A stretch of 40,261 nt of DNA from Candidatus Coprenecus merdigallinarum (lineage in GTDB: Bacteria; Bacteroidota; Bacteroidia; Bacteroidales; UBA932), in assembly GCA_018712545.1 (NCBI GenBank), contig DVGV01000064.1, forward strand, positions 1-40,261. The letters run 5' to 3'. Within the stretch, counting starts at the first letter, position 1. Each line of letters starts with the position of its first letter. A program made the translations under genes and the position numbers. The notes under the pieces were generated by a model that saw only the letters and a program-made list of their open reading frames with translations, did no database searches and was not told the DNA's origin. Shown one piece after another: positions 1 through 9,448 of the stretch.

Positions 1-1728
1 GTCGCGGTAGCGGCGGCCCAGGGTGCGGAACTCCGCGTCCTCCGTCTTGTCGTCCACGTAGAGGTGGGCGATGACGAAGTCATCCGACAGCCTGTCCATG
101 ACGGCAGCCGACGAGAGGACGGTGGCCTCCATCTGCTTGCACACGCTGCACGTGTGGGACTTGAACACCACGAAGACGGGCTTGCCGGTGGCCTCGCTCT
201 CCGCGAGGGCCTCGTCGAGGTCAGTATGGTACTTCAGCGTCGAGTAGCCCGTGGCAGCCGCATTGTCCCCGGATGCTGCCTGCGCGGTGCCGCCGGAGGA
301 GAGCGTCAGCGTCGAGCCGTCCATCGGAGGGATGAGGCCCGAGATGCTCTGCAGCGGGGCGCCGAAGAGGCCGGGGATGAGGTAGAAGGCGAAGGTGATG
401 CAGACTATCGCCGCGATGTGCCTGCCCCAGCCGATGCCCTCAGAGGGCGAGTCGTGGCTGGTGCGGAACACCCCGAGGAAGTACAGGCCCAGGAGCAGGG
501 CGAGGACTGCCCACGAGGCAATGAAGCCCAGGCGGGTAATGACGCCCCATCCGAAGTACGCGTCGATGTTGTAGAGGAACTTCATGGCGAAGGCCAGCAT
601 GATGTAGGCGAAGACGACCTTGACCATGTTGAGCCAGCCGCCGGACTTCGGGAGCTTCTTCATTACTCCGGGGAAGAATGAGAGCACCACGAAGGGCAGG
701 GAGAATCCCAGTCCGAATACGGCCATGCCGACGATGGGCCTGAGGGCCACCCCGTCGAGGACGGCGGCGGCGAGGATGGAGCCCACGAAGGGACCGGTGC
801 AGGAGAAGGAGACGATGGTCATGGCGAGTGCCACGAAGAAGGCCGCGATGTATCCGCCCTTATCCGCCTCGCGGTCGGCCTTGTTGGCCAGGCCCGAGGG
901 CAGGGTTATCTCGAACGCGCCGAGGAACGACACGGCGAAGACGAGGAAGAGGAGGGCGAAGATGAGGTTGGGTATCCAGTGTGTGCCGATGGCGTCGGTG
1001 GCCGCGGTGCTCTGGAAGAGGGCCACGATCAGGCCCAGCAGGGTGTAGATGACCATGATGGAGAGGCCGAAGATGACGCCCTTGAGGACGCCGGCCCTCC
1101 TGGTGCTGCCTCCTCCGATGAGGAAGCCCACGGTCATGGGTATCATGGGGAAGACGCAGGGGGTGATGACCCCGGCGAGTCCGGCGAGGAAGGCTATGAG
1201 CAGGAAGCTCCAGAAGCCCTGGCCGGCCGCCTTACCGCCCTTGGAGGGGGCTGCGGATGCCTCTCCCGGCGCTGCCGTGGGGTCCACCTTGACGGAGACC
1301 TCGCTCTCGTTGAGGGTGCACTCTGCCCCGTTGCAGGTCTGGTACTCGAGGTATCCGGTCACGGTGAAGGTCTCCTGCGTGGCGGGGACGATGACCTGGC
1401 GGAATTGCGCAGTGCCCTCGAAGTACTTGACGTCCATTCCGAATCCCTCGTCGAATTTGATGTGGGCCTCCTCAACGTCCTGCAGCCCTCCGGAGAGGGT
1501 GAAGGCGGTGTTTTCGTCGGCGGTGAAGGAAGTGGCCATCGGGCCGCCGCTCACCGGCACGGTGCTGTACATGTACCAGCCCGGTTCGAGGCTGACGGTC
1601 AGCAGCAGCTCGACGTTGCCGTCGGGCAGGACGGAGGCTTTCGAGTCTACTGAGATTACGCCCTGTGCGCTGGCGCACAGGGCTATAAGGCCGGCTAAAA
1701 CGGCCATGACAGTTCTTTTGAAGTTCAT
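1..1728 (-). CDS. dsbD: DsbD-family thiol:disulfide interchange protein (3' end outside window)
   Basis: Inner-membrane reductase that carries electrons from cytoplasmic thioredoxin to periplasmic thiol proteins. The first 576 codons are present and the reading frame is open to the window edge. Reading from the start at 1728, there is a signal peptide, then an N-terminal DsbD-alpha-like domain containing the TCNGAECTLNE segment typical of Bacteroidetes DsbD. A multi-helix CcdA-like membrane core follows, with the two conserved cysteine motifs GVITPCVFPMIPMTV and SCTGPFVGS. The last part seen is the start of a C-terminal thioredoxin-like domain with a CSVC (CxxC) active site. The start lies 7 bases after the stop of the TlpA-like gene, so the two are almost certainly co-transcribed; DsbD is the natural electron donor for that thioredoxin. 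What is missing is the end of the thioredoxin domain. Confidence 0.93.
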   Translation of the reverse strand, partial: MNFKRTVMAVLAGLIALCASAQGVISVDSKASVLPDGNVELLLTVSLEPGWYMYSTVPVSGGPMATSFTADENTAFTLSGGLQDVEEAHIKFDEGFGMDVKYFEGTAQFRQVIVPATQETFTVTGYLEYQTCNGAECTLNESEVSVKVDPTAAPGEASAAPSKGGKAAGQGFWSFLLIAFLAGLAGVITPCVFPMIPMTVGFLIGGGSTRRAGVLKGVIFGLSIMVIYTLLGLIVALFQSTAATDAIGTHWIPNLIFALLFLVFAVSFLGAFEITLPSGLANKADREADKGGYIAAFFVALAMTIVSFSCTGPFVGSILAAAVLDGVALRPIVGMAVFGLGFSLPFVVLSFFPGVMKKLPKSGGWLNMVKVVFAYIMLAFAMKFLYNIDAYFGWGVITRLGFIASWAVLALLLGLYFLGVFRTSHDSPSEGIGWGRHIAAIVCITFAFYLIPGLFGAPLQSISGLIPPMDGSTLTLSSGGTAQAASGDNAAATGYSTLKYHTDLDEALAESEATGKPVFVVFKSHTCSVCKQMEATVLSSAAVMDRLSDDFVIAHLYVDDKTEDAEFRTLGRRYRD

Positions 1729-1735
1729 AGTCAAT

Positions 1736-2917
1736 TTATTTGAACAGTTCGGCTACTTTCTCAGCCAGAGCCTCTCCACGGACATTCTCAGCCACGATAC
1801 GGCCGTCTGCATCCACAAGGTACATCGTAGGGATGGCCCTCACCTTGTAGAGTTTGGCAATGTCGGACTCATCGAGGAAGTTGGGCCATGTAAGCTGCTC
1901 ATCCTCGATGGCTTTCTTCCAGTCCTCCGCATTTTTGTCTCTGGAGATGCTTATAATCTGGAAACCTTTGGAGCTGTACTTGGCATAGAGATTCTTGAGG
2001 TTGGGTATCTCCCTACGGCAGGGGGCGCACCACGATGCCCAGAAATCGATCAGGATGTATTTCTTGCCCTCGCTGAGCTGTGCAAGAGAATATTCCTTTC
2101 CGGACTCATCCTTTACAGTAAAATCAGGAACCTTCTCCCCTATCATACCCGCAGGATAAAGCTCCTCGTGTACCAGTTTTCCATAATAGGAATCCTTAGC
2201 CTCCTGGCTGAAAGCCTCATATACGGGACGCATGTCCTCGGACAGATATGTCGTCAGGGATATCATCATCAGAGGTCCCCAGAAAGAGTCCTTATTGTCC
2301 ATGAAGGTCTTGTTGTACAAGGAATCCAAGGTGCTGAAGAACTTATGCTCGTCTGCCAGCATCGCTTTTCCGGCCTTGCTGTTCATAAGTTCCTCGACCT
2401 TCCTGGTATCGCCCTTTCCCTTTGCCTCTCCGATGGCAGCGATTATCTCTGCATGCCTGCGCTGATTGGCACTGAAAACCGAATCCATGCCGTAGCGGAC
2501 CTGCATGAGCTCATAGTAACGGTCACTCATAGGAGAGCCGGTCACTTTGAGAGCTTCCAGTCCATAACTTGCCGTGCCGTCAGCGCCGGCAGAGGATGAC
2601 ACTGAGCCCGATATCTCCATTTTGGTATTTTCCACCATGAGATTGCGGTAGCCGTAGGCATCCTTCACTATCAGCGACACGGCCGTAGGCTGCTCCACGA
2701 TACCGGTGAAAGTAAACTTACCGTCCGTTACGGTTGCCTCCGCCAGAGGATCCATCACCTCGTGAGCGACAGGTATAAGCTGAACGACCGCATTGTCGGG
2801 GATACCCTCGACTGAGCCTTTGATGATGTAACCGCCCTTGGGCGCCTTCGGGCCGCATGCCGAGACAGCTGCGACAGATGCGAAGAGGAGAACCAGTTTA
2901 AAAAGATTACTTTTCAT
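1736..2917 (-). CDS. TlpA-like thioredoxin lipoprotein with DUF4369-type N-domain
   Basis: A 393-residue periplasm-facing lipoprotein. A short hydrophobic signal ends in the lipobox VSAC (Cys21). Residues of about 30-130 resemble the DUF4369 beta domain common in Bacteroidetes TlpA proteins. A helical linker leads to a C-terminal AhpC/TSA-TlpA thioredoxin fold with the active site WCAPC (Cys297 and Cys300) and a cis-proline-type segment RAIPT. Such proteins reduce or isomerise disulfides outside the cytoplasm. The gene sits 17 bases after SusD and 7 bases before DsbD, which would recharge it. The context suggests it acts on the substrate or on components of the adjacent SusC/D importer; that role is inferred. 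Family assignment is firm, substrate unknown. Confidence 0.93.
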   Translation of the reverse strand: MKSNLFKLVLLFASVAAVSACGPKAPKGGYIIKGSVEGIPDNAVVQLIPVAHEVMDPLAEATVTDGKFTFTGIVEQPTAVSLIVKDAYGYRNLMVENTKMEISGSVSSSAGADGTASYGLEALKVTGSPMSDRYYELMQVRYGMDSVFSANQRRHAEIIAAIGEAKGKGDTRKVEELMNSKAGKAMLADEHKFFSTLDSLYNKTFMDNKDSFWGPLMMISLTTYLSEDMRPVYEAFSQEAKDSYYGKLVHEELYPAGMIGEKVPDFTVKDESGKEYSLAQLSEGKKYILIDFWASWCAPCRREIPNLKNLYAKYSSKGFQIISISRDKNAEDWKKAIEDEQLTWPNFLDESDIAKLYKVRAIPTMYLVDADGRIVAENVRGEALAEKVAELFK

Positions 2918-2934
2918 TTTACATTGATTTTATG

Positions 2935-4353
2935 TTATCTGTCTACATTCTGCGTAATGGTGCCGTTTCCGGGGTTATTGATGGCTCCGGCCGGAAAAGG
3001 CATGGTCCATAGATGGGAACCGGGAGTGAGGGTATAGGTCCGGCCGTCGTATTCCTTGGTCAGGGTGCGGGCGTAGGTACCTTCGGCGTTGAAGCGGCGG
3101 GCGTCGGCGAAGGGCACGATGGAGAAAATCAGCTCGTTGTCCTTGGTCCGGCGGATAAGGCTAATGGCCTCCTCAAGGTCTGCTGCGGTCAGGGGCTCGT
3201 ACACATCAGGACGGATACGGGTCTGACGCACGGTGTTGAGTACGTCCATGGCACCGGAGATGTCTCCACCACGGGCCAGGCACTCGGCCTTGATGAGGTA
3301 CACCTCGCAGGTAGTGAGTCCGCCCCAGTTGAAATATCCGTTGCCCACGCCGTCATAGTAGGTATCCTGGTTCTCGGAACGGTATTTCCAGCGGGACATG
3401 AACTTGGCGTCTCCTTTCTCGAAACGCTCCGCCCTCCAGACCGGAATATCCAGTTCGTTGGTGGTATAGTTCGGAGAACCGTTGCCGCAGCGGAAATAGT
3501 AATTCTCCACGTAGGAATAATCTGTCGGGGTAGGCAGGCCTGTATAGTCGTCGGGATTCTCTATGGCGGCGATATGGTCGTCATAATAGGCGTTCCAGTC
3601 GTAGAGGGCGCTGTTCTGGCCCAGGGCCAGGTCGGCATACCTGAGGGCTTCGGTGTAATCCTGCATCTGGAGGTAGACACGGGCCAGGAGAGCGTAGGCT
3701 GCACCAAGGTTCGGATGTATCACCGTCATGGACTCCTCGGGCAGACCTCCGTCGATGGCTTCCTCCACACCATCTATGATGAAGTCATACATCTCCTGTA
3801 TGGTCACCTGCTCGCTGGGAGCATCTATCACCGAACTGGTAATGAGAGGCACACTAAGTTTTTCACCTGCAGTGGCAGCCTCATATGTATCGGCATAGTA
3901 ATTGACCAACACATAATAGCAGAGGGAACGGATGACCTTTGCATAAGCTATCACCTCAGCTCTCTCGGCATCGGTCGCCTCAGTCGCTGTGGGAGCATTC
4001 TCAATGATAAGGTTGCAGGAAGATATGGCGGCATACATCTGGTAATATGTACCCTCATCCGAGTTGTTCAGCATGATACGGTCGGCCGACTCATCCCACA
4101 TGTAGTTGGCCCGGGTAAGGGTGGGACTGTTGAGATTGGAGACGGTCACATAGTAGTCATTCAGCAGATAAAGGGCGTTGCTGACGGGAGTCTGTCCGAT
4201 GGTGTACTCGTCACGCAGCAGTGACTCGAAGTCTGCAAGCGTAGTGGGTATCTTCTCTCCCTTAGGAACGATATTCAGGTAATCGTCGCATGACGAGAAG
4301 ACCGGAAGGCATGCTATGATGAATATGTACAGAAACTTTTTCATAAGTATCAT
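2935..4353 (-). CDS. SusD/RagB-family nutrient-binding lipoprotein
   Basis: Surface lipoprotein that captures the ligand and closes over the SusC channel. The 472-residue product has a signal peptide with lipobox SSC followed by DDYLN, and the helical TPR-rich SusD fold: ANYMWDES and YADLALG segments, an RRTKDNELIFSI-type segment and a C-terminal R-x-F-N-E-type region. It is somewhat shorter than polysaccharide-type SusD proteins (usually 500-600 residues). The start used (4353) gives MILMKK; an in-frame ATG at 4344 gives MKKFLYIF, a more usual signal-peptide start, and may be the true one. It follows SusC by 11 bases. The ligand cannot be read from sequence; thioredoxin and DsbD partners downstream and a dipeptidyl peptidase upstream make a peptide ligand plausible. 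Confidence 0.93.
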   Translation of the reverse strand: MILMKKFLYIFIIACLPVFSSCDDYLNIVPKGEKIPTTLADFESLLRDEYTIGQTPVSNALYLLNDYYVTVSNLNSPTLTRANYMWDESADRIMLNNSDEGTYYQMYAAISSCNLIIENAPTATEATDAERAEVIAYAKVIRSLCYYVLVNYYADTYEAATAGEKLSVPLITSSVIDAPSEQVTIQEMYDFIIDGVEEAIDGGLPEESMTVIHPNLGAAYALLARVYLQMQDYTEALRYADLALGQNSALYDWNAYYDDHIAAIENPDDYTGLPTPTDYSYVENYYFRCGNGSPNYTTNELDIPVWRAERFEKGDAKFMSRWKYRSENQDTYYDGVGNGYFNWGGLTTCEVYLIKAECLARGGDISGAMDVLNTVRQTRIRPDVYEPLTAADLEEAISLIRRTKDNELIFSIVPFADARRFNAEGTYARTLTKEYDGRTYTLTPGSHLWTMPFPAGAINNPGNGTITQNVDR

Positions 4354-4364
4354 TTTTATCTACG

Positions 4365-7300
4365 TTAGAAATTCAAATAAAGGCCGAGAATGAAGGTCGG
4401 CTTGTTGTAGCCTCCCAGCAGGTATTTGGCCTCGGGACTTGCCGCTATCATGAAGAGGTTCTCCGCTGCCAGCATGATGCGCGCGCTCTTCATTGCCAGC
4501 TTGCTGCATGCGCCGGAGGGCAGCCTGTAGGTGAGTGACAGGTTGTTCAGCGACAGGTTGGAAGCATCTATGATATTGACGGAAGACCGGGCATACATGG
4601 TGTAGTAGTTGTAGTTGTACAGCGGGCTCTCGGAAGAGATGTAGCGGGGCACGTCTGTGTGGGCCTCGTCACCGGGCTGCTGCCAGCGGTCGGATATACG
4701 GTTGCTTACAGGGGCTATGCTGCCGTCGATGAACGGAATGCTGGTATTGCGCATCTTGTGCCCGCCCTCGAAGAGGAACTGAGCCGCAAGTTCCCAGTTG
4801 CGCCACCTGAGATTGAGGTTAAGCGCACCGCTGTAAACAGGCACCGTTGTTCCGAAATAGAGCAGATCCTCGATATCGGACGGAGTCATGTCATCGTACA
4901 GTTCTCCGTTACGGTCGTAGAGCTGAGGGGTTCCCTGCTCGCTCAGACCTGCCCACTGGTAGCCGTAAATGGCGTTGTAGGGATTGCCGATACGGGGATA
5001 GGCAGTAGGATAATCTATCAGTATATAGGACACCGGGGCCTCAACATTGACGTAGGTCACCTCATTCCTGTTGTAGCTGAAGATAGCGCCTATGTCAAAT
5101 CTCCAGTCACTGGTGCTGACCGCCGTACCGTTCAGGGAGATCTCAAAGCCTTCGTTGACCATCTCTCCGTTGTTGATGGTGTAGGTGCTGTAGCCCCAGC
5201 CCTCGGTCGGCACGCCGTTGGTGTTGGCCAGGAGGTCTGTACCGTTTTTATAGTAGTACTCCACTGTACCGCTCAACCTGTTGTCCAGCAGGGAGAAGTC
5301 TACTCCGACGTTGGTGGTGGCTGTCTTCTCCCATCTCAGATTGGGATTCGGGCGGCTCTGAATGGTTCCGGAAATACCGCCTACATGCTGGTTGCTGCCG
5401 AAATAGGCCGTCATATACGGGGCGGAGTTCTTCGCGATGTTACCGCCGATACCGTAGCTGAAACGCAACTTGAGCATGTTCACCCAGTCGGCACCCTGCA
5501 TGAATTCCTCGCGGTCGATGTTCCAACTGGCTCCCACGGACCAGATGGGACGTTTCTGGTATTTCGAGCCGGTGGAGAAGAGGTTGGTCTTGTCCCAGCG
5601 GATACTTCCGCTCACGGTGTACCGGCCGTCGTAGGTGTAGGCCGCATTGCCGTAGAACGATACGTAGCGGTTGACCAGCTCCAGGAGATATGCCGCATTA
5701 TGATTAGTAAAGCTGCCCCAGCCCCAGATTCTGCCCATGGAACTCAGAGCGGCCTGGTCGATCAGGGAATAGGTCATCAGATCCGGGTCGTAGTTGTAGA
5801 GAGTGCGGTTCTCGTAATTGTTCTTGTTCTCCCTGGTTTCGGTTCCCACCAACGCGGTAACCTCGTGTTTGCCGGCGAAGGTCTTGTTGAAGTCCAACTG
5901 CTGACGGAAGTTGTACGCTCTGGTCGTATTGTCTGAAGTGAAATAAATGTTTCCGTAAGGGATATTGAAGGTCGCCGTGCCGTCCCCGTTGGAGGAGGCG
6001 TATGTATTGACTGTATTGCGGACATCGTAGGAATCCTTGCTGCGCAGCTGCTCCGTAGCGTAATTGGCATACTCATACTGGAACGAGGCGGTGTACTTCA
6101 GCCAGTCGGTAAACTTAATCGACAGGCGGGCGTATGTACGGTTGCTGAAGTTCTTCTGACGGGTCAGGTTCATGCCTATCTCGTCCAGAGGAGTGATGTC
6201 CAGGTTATACAGGCCGTTCGAATTCAGGATACTCATATTGTATGCCGAGTACCTGTCCTCCTGACGGTTCGTATAGTACGAGCCGTCCCCGTTCACAAGT
6301 CTGTCGTAGGGCATGTAGGTATATCCGGGAGAAAAGAGGCTGAAACTCTGCGTACTGCCGGTTCCATAATTGAGATAGGAGCCTACTTCCAAGGTCAGCC
6401 ATTTGGTTATCTGGGTAGTGTTCTGAATGTTGATGCCGATATCGTCATTATCGGTGTACTTGTCGCTACCCAGGTTATTGCGATAGGTGATGGAGGCATT
6501 GAAAGAATTCTTCTCTGTACCCCTGCCGAGAGAGAGGTTGTACTGCTGGCTGAAGGGATTGCGGGTGCCGTAACGCTCTATGTCGTCATAGTAGCTGTAA
6601 CCCATAGCCGCAAGAGCCGCGAGTTGTGCGTCCACTTCCGACTGAGTCATCTGTCCTGCATAACCGCGCAGGAGAGTACGGATACCCTGGGTAGTAAATG
6701 TGTTGTCATCCAGCAGTCCCTGGGCGTATGCCGCTGCTCCGGTCCCCTGCAGGTTAGGGTTCTGGGCAGCCCACTCGCGCTCGAGTTCCACCATAGTGGC
6801 GGCATCGGCCAGATACTTATCGGCGTAAGTGGAATAGGGCTGAAGTGACAGTGTGGCGGAGAAGGACACATTCATCTGGTCTTTCTGCGCCCTCTTGGTA
6901 GTGATGACCACCACTCCGTTCGCCGCACGGGCTCCGTAGATGGAAGCTGCGGCAGCATCCTTCAGGACGGTGATGCTCTGGATGTCCTCAGGGTTGATAT
7001 CGGGCACGCTCTCCACCCAGTTGCCGTAGCCGTCATTGGTGGTCTTCTCTACCGGGAAGCCGTCGATAACGTAGAGCGGAGTCGTCAGACCATTCATGGA
7101 TGTGACACCCCTTATCTGCCCGTCGGTCAGACCTGCGACACGTCCTTCCAGCATTGTGCTGACATTTGAGATACGCTGGGTCTCGAACTGTTCGGAATTG
7201 ACTTTGGCAAAGGCTCCGGTAGTCCTCTCCTTGGAGATGGTCTGATAACCGGTAACCACTACCGCATCCAGCATCTCGACATCCGGAAGAAGGATTACGT

Positions 7301-7871
7301 TTATTCTGTCGCGGGAACCTACCTGTTCTTCCCTTGATCTCATGCCGAAGAAGTTGAACACCAGAGTCACCTCCGGATTGTCCGGCACCTCTATCTCATA
7401 GTAGCCGTCAGCATCGGTATATACTCCCGTGGATGTACCTTTCACTATGACATCCGCTCCGGGCAGCGGCAGGTCCTCGCCTTCCAGGACCTGACCGCGG
7501 ATTATCCGGACACCCTGCCGGGTGTCGTCCTTCTGAGGTGAGGCCTCCTGAGCCTGAGGAGAAGGTTCCTGATGCAGGGCTACCTGCTTATCCATCAGCG
7601 TCCAGGTAATACCGGTCCCCTCGAAGACCGCTTCGAGGACCTCATTGATGTCCTGGCTGCTGACGTTAACTGTAACTGTCTGGGAGACATCCACAGAACT
7701 GTTGCTGTAAACGAAGTTGTAACCGGTCTCCCGGGTAACTTCCTTGAGGACTTCTGAAAGTCTGAGGTTACTGCAGTTCACCTCATAGGTCTGCTGCGCC
7801 GAGGCCGATGCCAATGACAGCATCAGCGTAATTAAAAGCGCCGGCAAAAACTTAACTGGTGTAGATTTCAT
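4365..7871 (-). CDS. SusC/RagA-family TonB-dependent transporter with STN domain
   Basis: Outer-membrane import channel of 1168 residues. Domains in order: signal peptide (1-25, ending ASA); STN domain (about 28-100), which signals to an anti-sigma factor; carboxypeptidase-regulatory-like domain (about 121-205, with GADVIVKGTSTGVYTDADG); TonB box and plug (VVVTGYQ, then SITVLKDAAAASIYGARA); then a beta-barrel ending in TFILGLYLNF with the terminal aromatic residue typical of barrel proteins. An STN domain together with an adjacent FecR/ECF sigma pair means transcription is probably induced when ligand is transported. It is followed by its SusD partner after 11 bases and preceded by fecR with a 75-base gap. 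Complete, with no frame disruption. Confidence 0.96.
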   Translation of the reverse strand: MKSTPVKFLPALLITLMLSLASASAQQTYEVNCSNLRLSEVLKEVTRETGYNFVYSNSSVDVSQTVTVNVSSQDINEVLEAVFEGTGITWTLMDKQVALHQEPSPQAQEASPQKDDTRQGVRIIRGQVLEGEDLPLPGADVIVKGTSTGVYTDADGYYEIEVPDNPEVTLVFNFFGMRSREEQVGSRDRINVILLPDVEMLDAVVVTGYQTISKERTTGAFAKVNSEQFETQRISNVSTMLEGRVAGLTDGQIRGVTSMNGLTTPLYVIDGFPVEKTTNDGYGNWVESVPDINPEDIQSITVLKDAAAASIYGARAANGVVVITTKRAQKDQMNVSFSATLSLQPYSTYADKYLADAATMVELEREWAAQNPNLQGTGAAAYAQGLLDDNTFTTQGIRTLLRGYAGQMTQSEVDAQLAALAAMGYSYYDDIERYGTRNPFSQQYNLSLGRGTEKNSFNASITYRNNLGSDKYTDNDDIGINIQNTTQITKWLTLEVGSYLNYGTGSTQSFSLFSPGYTYMPYDRLVNGDGSYYTNRQEDRYSAYNMSILNSNGLYNLDITPLDEIGMNLTRQKNFSNRTYARLSIKFTDWLKYTASFQYEYANYATEQLRSKDSYDVRNTVNTYASSNGDGTATFNIPYGNIYFTSDNTTRAYNFRQQLDFNKTFAGKHEVTALVGTETRENKNNYENRTLYNYDPDLMTYSLIDQAALSSMGRIWGWGSFTNHNAAYLLELVNRYVSFYGNAAYTYDGRYTVSGSIRWDKTNLFSTGSKYQKRPIWSVGASWNIDREEFMQGADWVNMLKLRFSYGIGGNIAKNSAPYMTAYFGSNQHVGGISGTIQSRPNPNLRWEKTATTNVGVDFSLLDNRLSGTVEYYYKNGTDLLANTNGVPTEGWGYSTYTINNGEMVNEGFEISLNGTAVSTSDWRFDIGAIFSYNRNEVTYVNVEAPVSYILIDYPTAYPRIGNPYNAIYGYQWAGLSEQGTPQLYDRNGELYDDMTPSDIEDLLYFGTTVPVYSGALNLNLRWRNWELAAQFLFEGGHKMRNTSIPFIDGSIAPVSNRISDRWQQPGDEAHTDVPRYISSESPLYNYNYYTMYARSSVNIIDASNLSLNNLSLTYRLPSGACSKLAMKSARIMLAAENLFMIAASPEAKYLLGGYNKPTFILGLYLNF

Positions 7872-7892
7872 CTCGGTTAATATTGGTTATTA

Positions 7893-7906
7893 TAGTCATC
7901 TGACTA
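7893..7906. repeat. Small inverted repeat in the SusC leader
   Basis: TAGTCATCTGACTA has 6-base arms around a 2-base centre and lies between fecR and susC, about 22 bases before the SusC start. It could be an operator or a weak mRNA hairpin; no function can be assigned and it may be chance. No clear TAnnTTTG -7 box was seen in this gap. Confidence 0.3.
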
Positions 7907-7946
7907 CAATAATTACAATATTTCACCGGACTACCCTAAAGAAAAT

Positions 7947-8813
7947 TTAACCGAGGGTTATCATATTTCCGTCCACGGCATAGACTATGTCGCAGGTGAT
8001 GGCCAGGAGCTCCAGAACGCGGGTGATGGACTCGGAGCGGAAATCTGCAGTGAAGAAATTGTTGTATATGGAACTGTCACTGACAGTTATCTCCACCCCG
8101 TACCAGCGTTCCAGCGATTCCAGGACCTCCGGCATCGGAGTGTTGTCGAAATGCAGGGTGCCCTTCGTCCAGGCAATATCCCCTTCTATGTCAGGAGTCC
8201 TGTTAATATAGGCGTGTCCGTCCTTGACAGTAATCCTGGAACCTTCCTCCACTGCAAGGGTGCTGTTTTCGTCCGTCAGCATCTGGACAGACCCCCTCAG
8301 CAGGGTGAGCCTGACCTCTCTGTCCGGAGAATAGCAGGAAAGGTTGAAGGCTGTGCCGGTGACTCTGACCGCAGGACCTCCCGGGGTGCGGACATAGAAC
8401 GGGTCCGAAGAGTCGGAATGTACGTCAAAATAGCCTTCTCCGCGCAAGGCAACCTCTCTGTTGCCGTTCTCATAATCATCGGCCACGAGCAGCTCGCTGC
8501 CGCAGTTGAGCCAGACGACGGAGGAATCTGGAAGGACGACACGGCTCCTGACACCATTGGACACCGTATATACATCGGCCGCCCTGGCTGTGAATACAGT
8601 CGGATCGACGGGAGGCTCCGGCCTCAGCAGCGACCAGCAGAAAAGACCGGCCAGGACAACCGCCGCCGCACGGAAACACCAGTCCACGGCAGGGGTTTTC
8701 CGCCTCCTGCCGCCGAATGACGGGACAGGCCCCAGATAGGGCTCGTCCGGCATGGTCGAGAACACCTCGGCATTGAATTTACTCAGTTTTTCCTTATCCA
8801 GCTTTTCTTCCAT
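7947..8813 (-). CDS. FecR-family anti-sigma factor
   Basis: Inner-membrane anti-sigma factor of 288 residues that holds the neighbouring ECF sigma factor until the STN domain of SusC signals. There is a cytoplasmic N-terminal part, one membrane segment (FRAAAVVLAGLFCWSLL), the periplasmic FecR domain (VVLPDSSVVWLNCGSELL, then VRTPGGPAVRVTGTAFNL) and a C-terminal DUF4974-type domain (LHFDNTPMPEVLESLERWYGV). The ATG at 8813 is used because the frame further upstream, to 8852, begins only with TTG. It lies 80 bases after the sigma gene across an AT-rich stretch with AAAAATTTTT runs. Regulation by ligand is inferred from the family. Confidence 0.94.
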   Translation of the reverse strand: MEEKLDKEKLSKFNAEVFSTMPDEPYLGPVPSFGGRRRKTPAVDWCFRAAAVVLAGLFCWSLLRPEPPVDPTVFTARAADVYTVSNGVRSRVVLPDSSVVWLNCGSELLVADDYENGNREVALRGEGYFDVHSDSSDPFYVRTPGGPAVRVTGTAFNLSCYSPDREVRLTLLRGSVQMLTDENSTLAVEEGSRITVKDGHAYINRTPDIEGDIAWTKGTLHFDNTPMPEVLESLERWYGVEITVSDSSIYNNFFTADFRSESITRVLELLAITCDIVYAVDGNMITLG

Positions 8814-8893
8814 AATCGGGTCTCTAATCTTTTCCTTGTCTATATAATACAATCAACTCCTGCCCTATCCTAAAAATTTTTCAAAATTTTTCA

Positions 8894-9433
8894 CTACAGA
8901 TATTCTTTCAGCCTGTTGCGGAAATGCCGCAGCGAGATCTTGATGTGATATTCCACAGCCTTGACGCTGAGTCCCTTTTTCGCGGATATCTCCCTGTTGG
9001 TCATGCCGTCGAGCCGGCTCATGTGGAAGGTGTCCCTGGCGGTGCCAGGCAGGGAGTCGAATGTCTTCCTAATTAAAGAGGACAGCTCCAGCGAGTCTAT
9101 CAGATGTTCCACTGACGGGTCCTCGAGGGCAGCTGTCCTTTCTTCTAAAACACTAGTAAGGGAAGGGTCGGAAAACAATTTCTTCTCCTTCAGAAAATTC
9201 AGGGTCCGGTTCCTGGCTATGGTAAAGACCCATGCGCGGAGATTCGAATCAGGCCGTATGGAACAGCGCTTCTCCCATACCGTGCACAGGACGTCCTGGA
9301 CCAGGTCGCGGGCCTTCTCGCTGTCGCAGATATAACTTGTAATGAAGTGTACGAGATTGTTGTATTCCAGGCGGTAGAACATCTCGAACGCCTTCCCGTC
9401 TCCATTACGTATGTCTTCTGCGATATTGGCCAT
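8894..9433 (-). CDS. ECF (sigma-70 family, RpoE-like) sigma factor
   Basis: A 179-residue extracytoplasmic-function sigma factor of the Bacteroidetes type. Region 2 is seen in VHFITSYICDSEKARDLVQD and the following AWVFTIARNRTLNFLKEKK segment. Region 4 holds a helix-turn-helix near GMTNREISAKKGLSVKAVEY. It should direct RNA polymerase to the susC promoter once released by the FecR protein encoded next to it. The start is 15 bases after the mrp stop, so it can be transcribed from the upstream S46/mrp promoter as well as from any promoter of its own. Nothing unusual was seen in the protein. Confidence 0.95.
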   Translation of the reverse strand: MANIAEDIRNGDGKAFEMFYRLEYNNLVHFITSYICDSEKARDLVQDVLCTVWEKRCSIRPDSNLRAWVFTIARNRTLNFLKEKKLFSDPSLTSVLEERTAALEDPSVEHLIDSLELSSLIRKTFDSLPGTARDTFHMSRLDGMTNREISAKKGLSVKAVEYHIKISLRHFRNRLKEYL

Positions 9434-9448
9434 AAGCTGTTCCGCAGT

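Noticed and set aside
1049-2599. A 516-codon open frame on the plus strand
   Set aside because: It runs antisense across the dsbD and TlpA-like genes, which have clear domains on the other strand; GC-rich codon use leaves antisense frames open.
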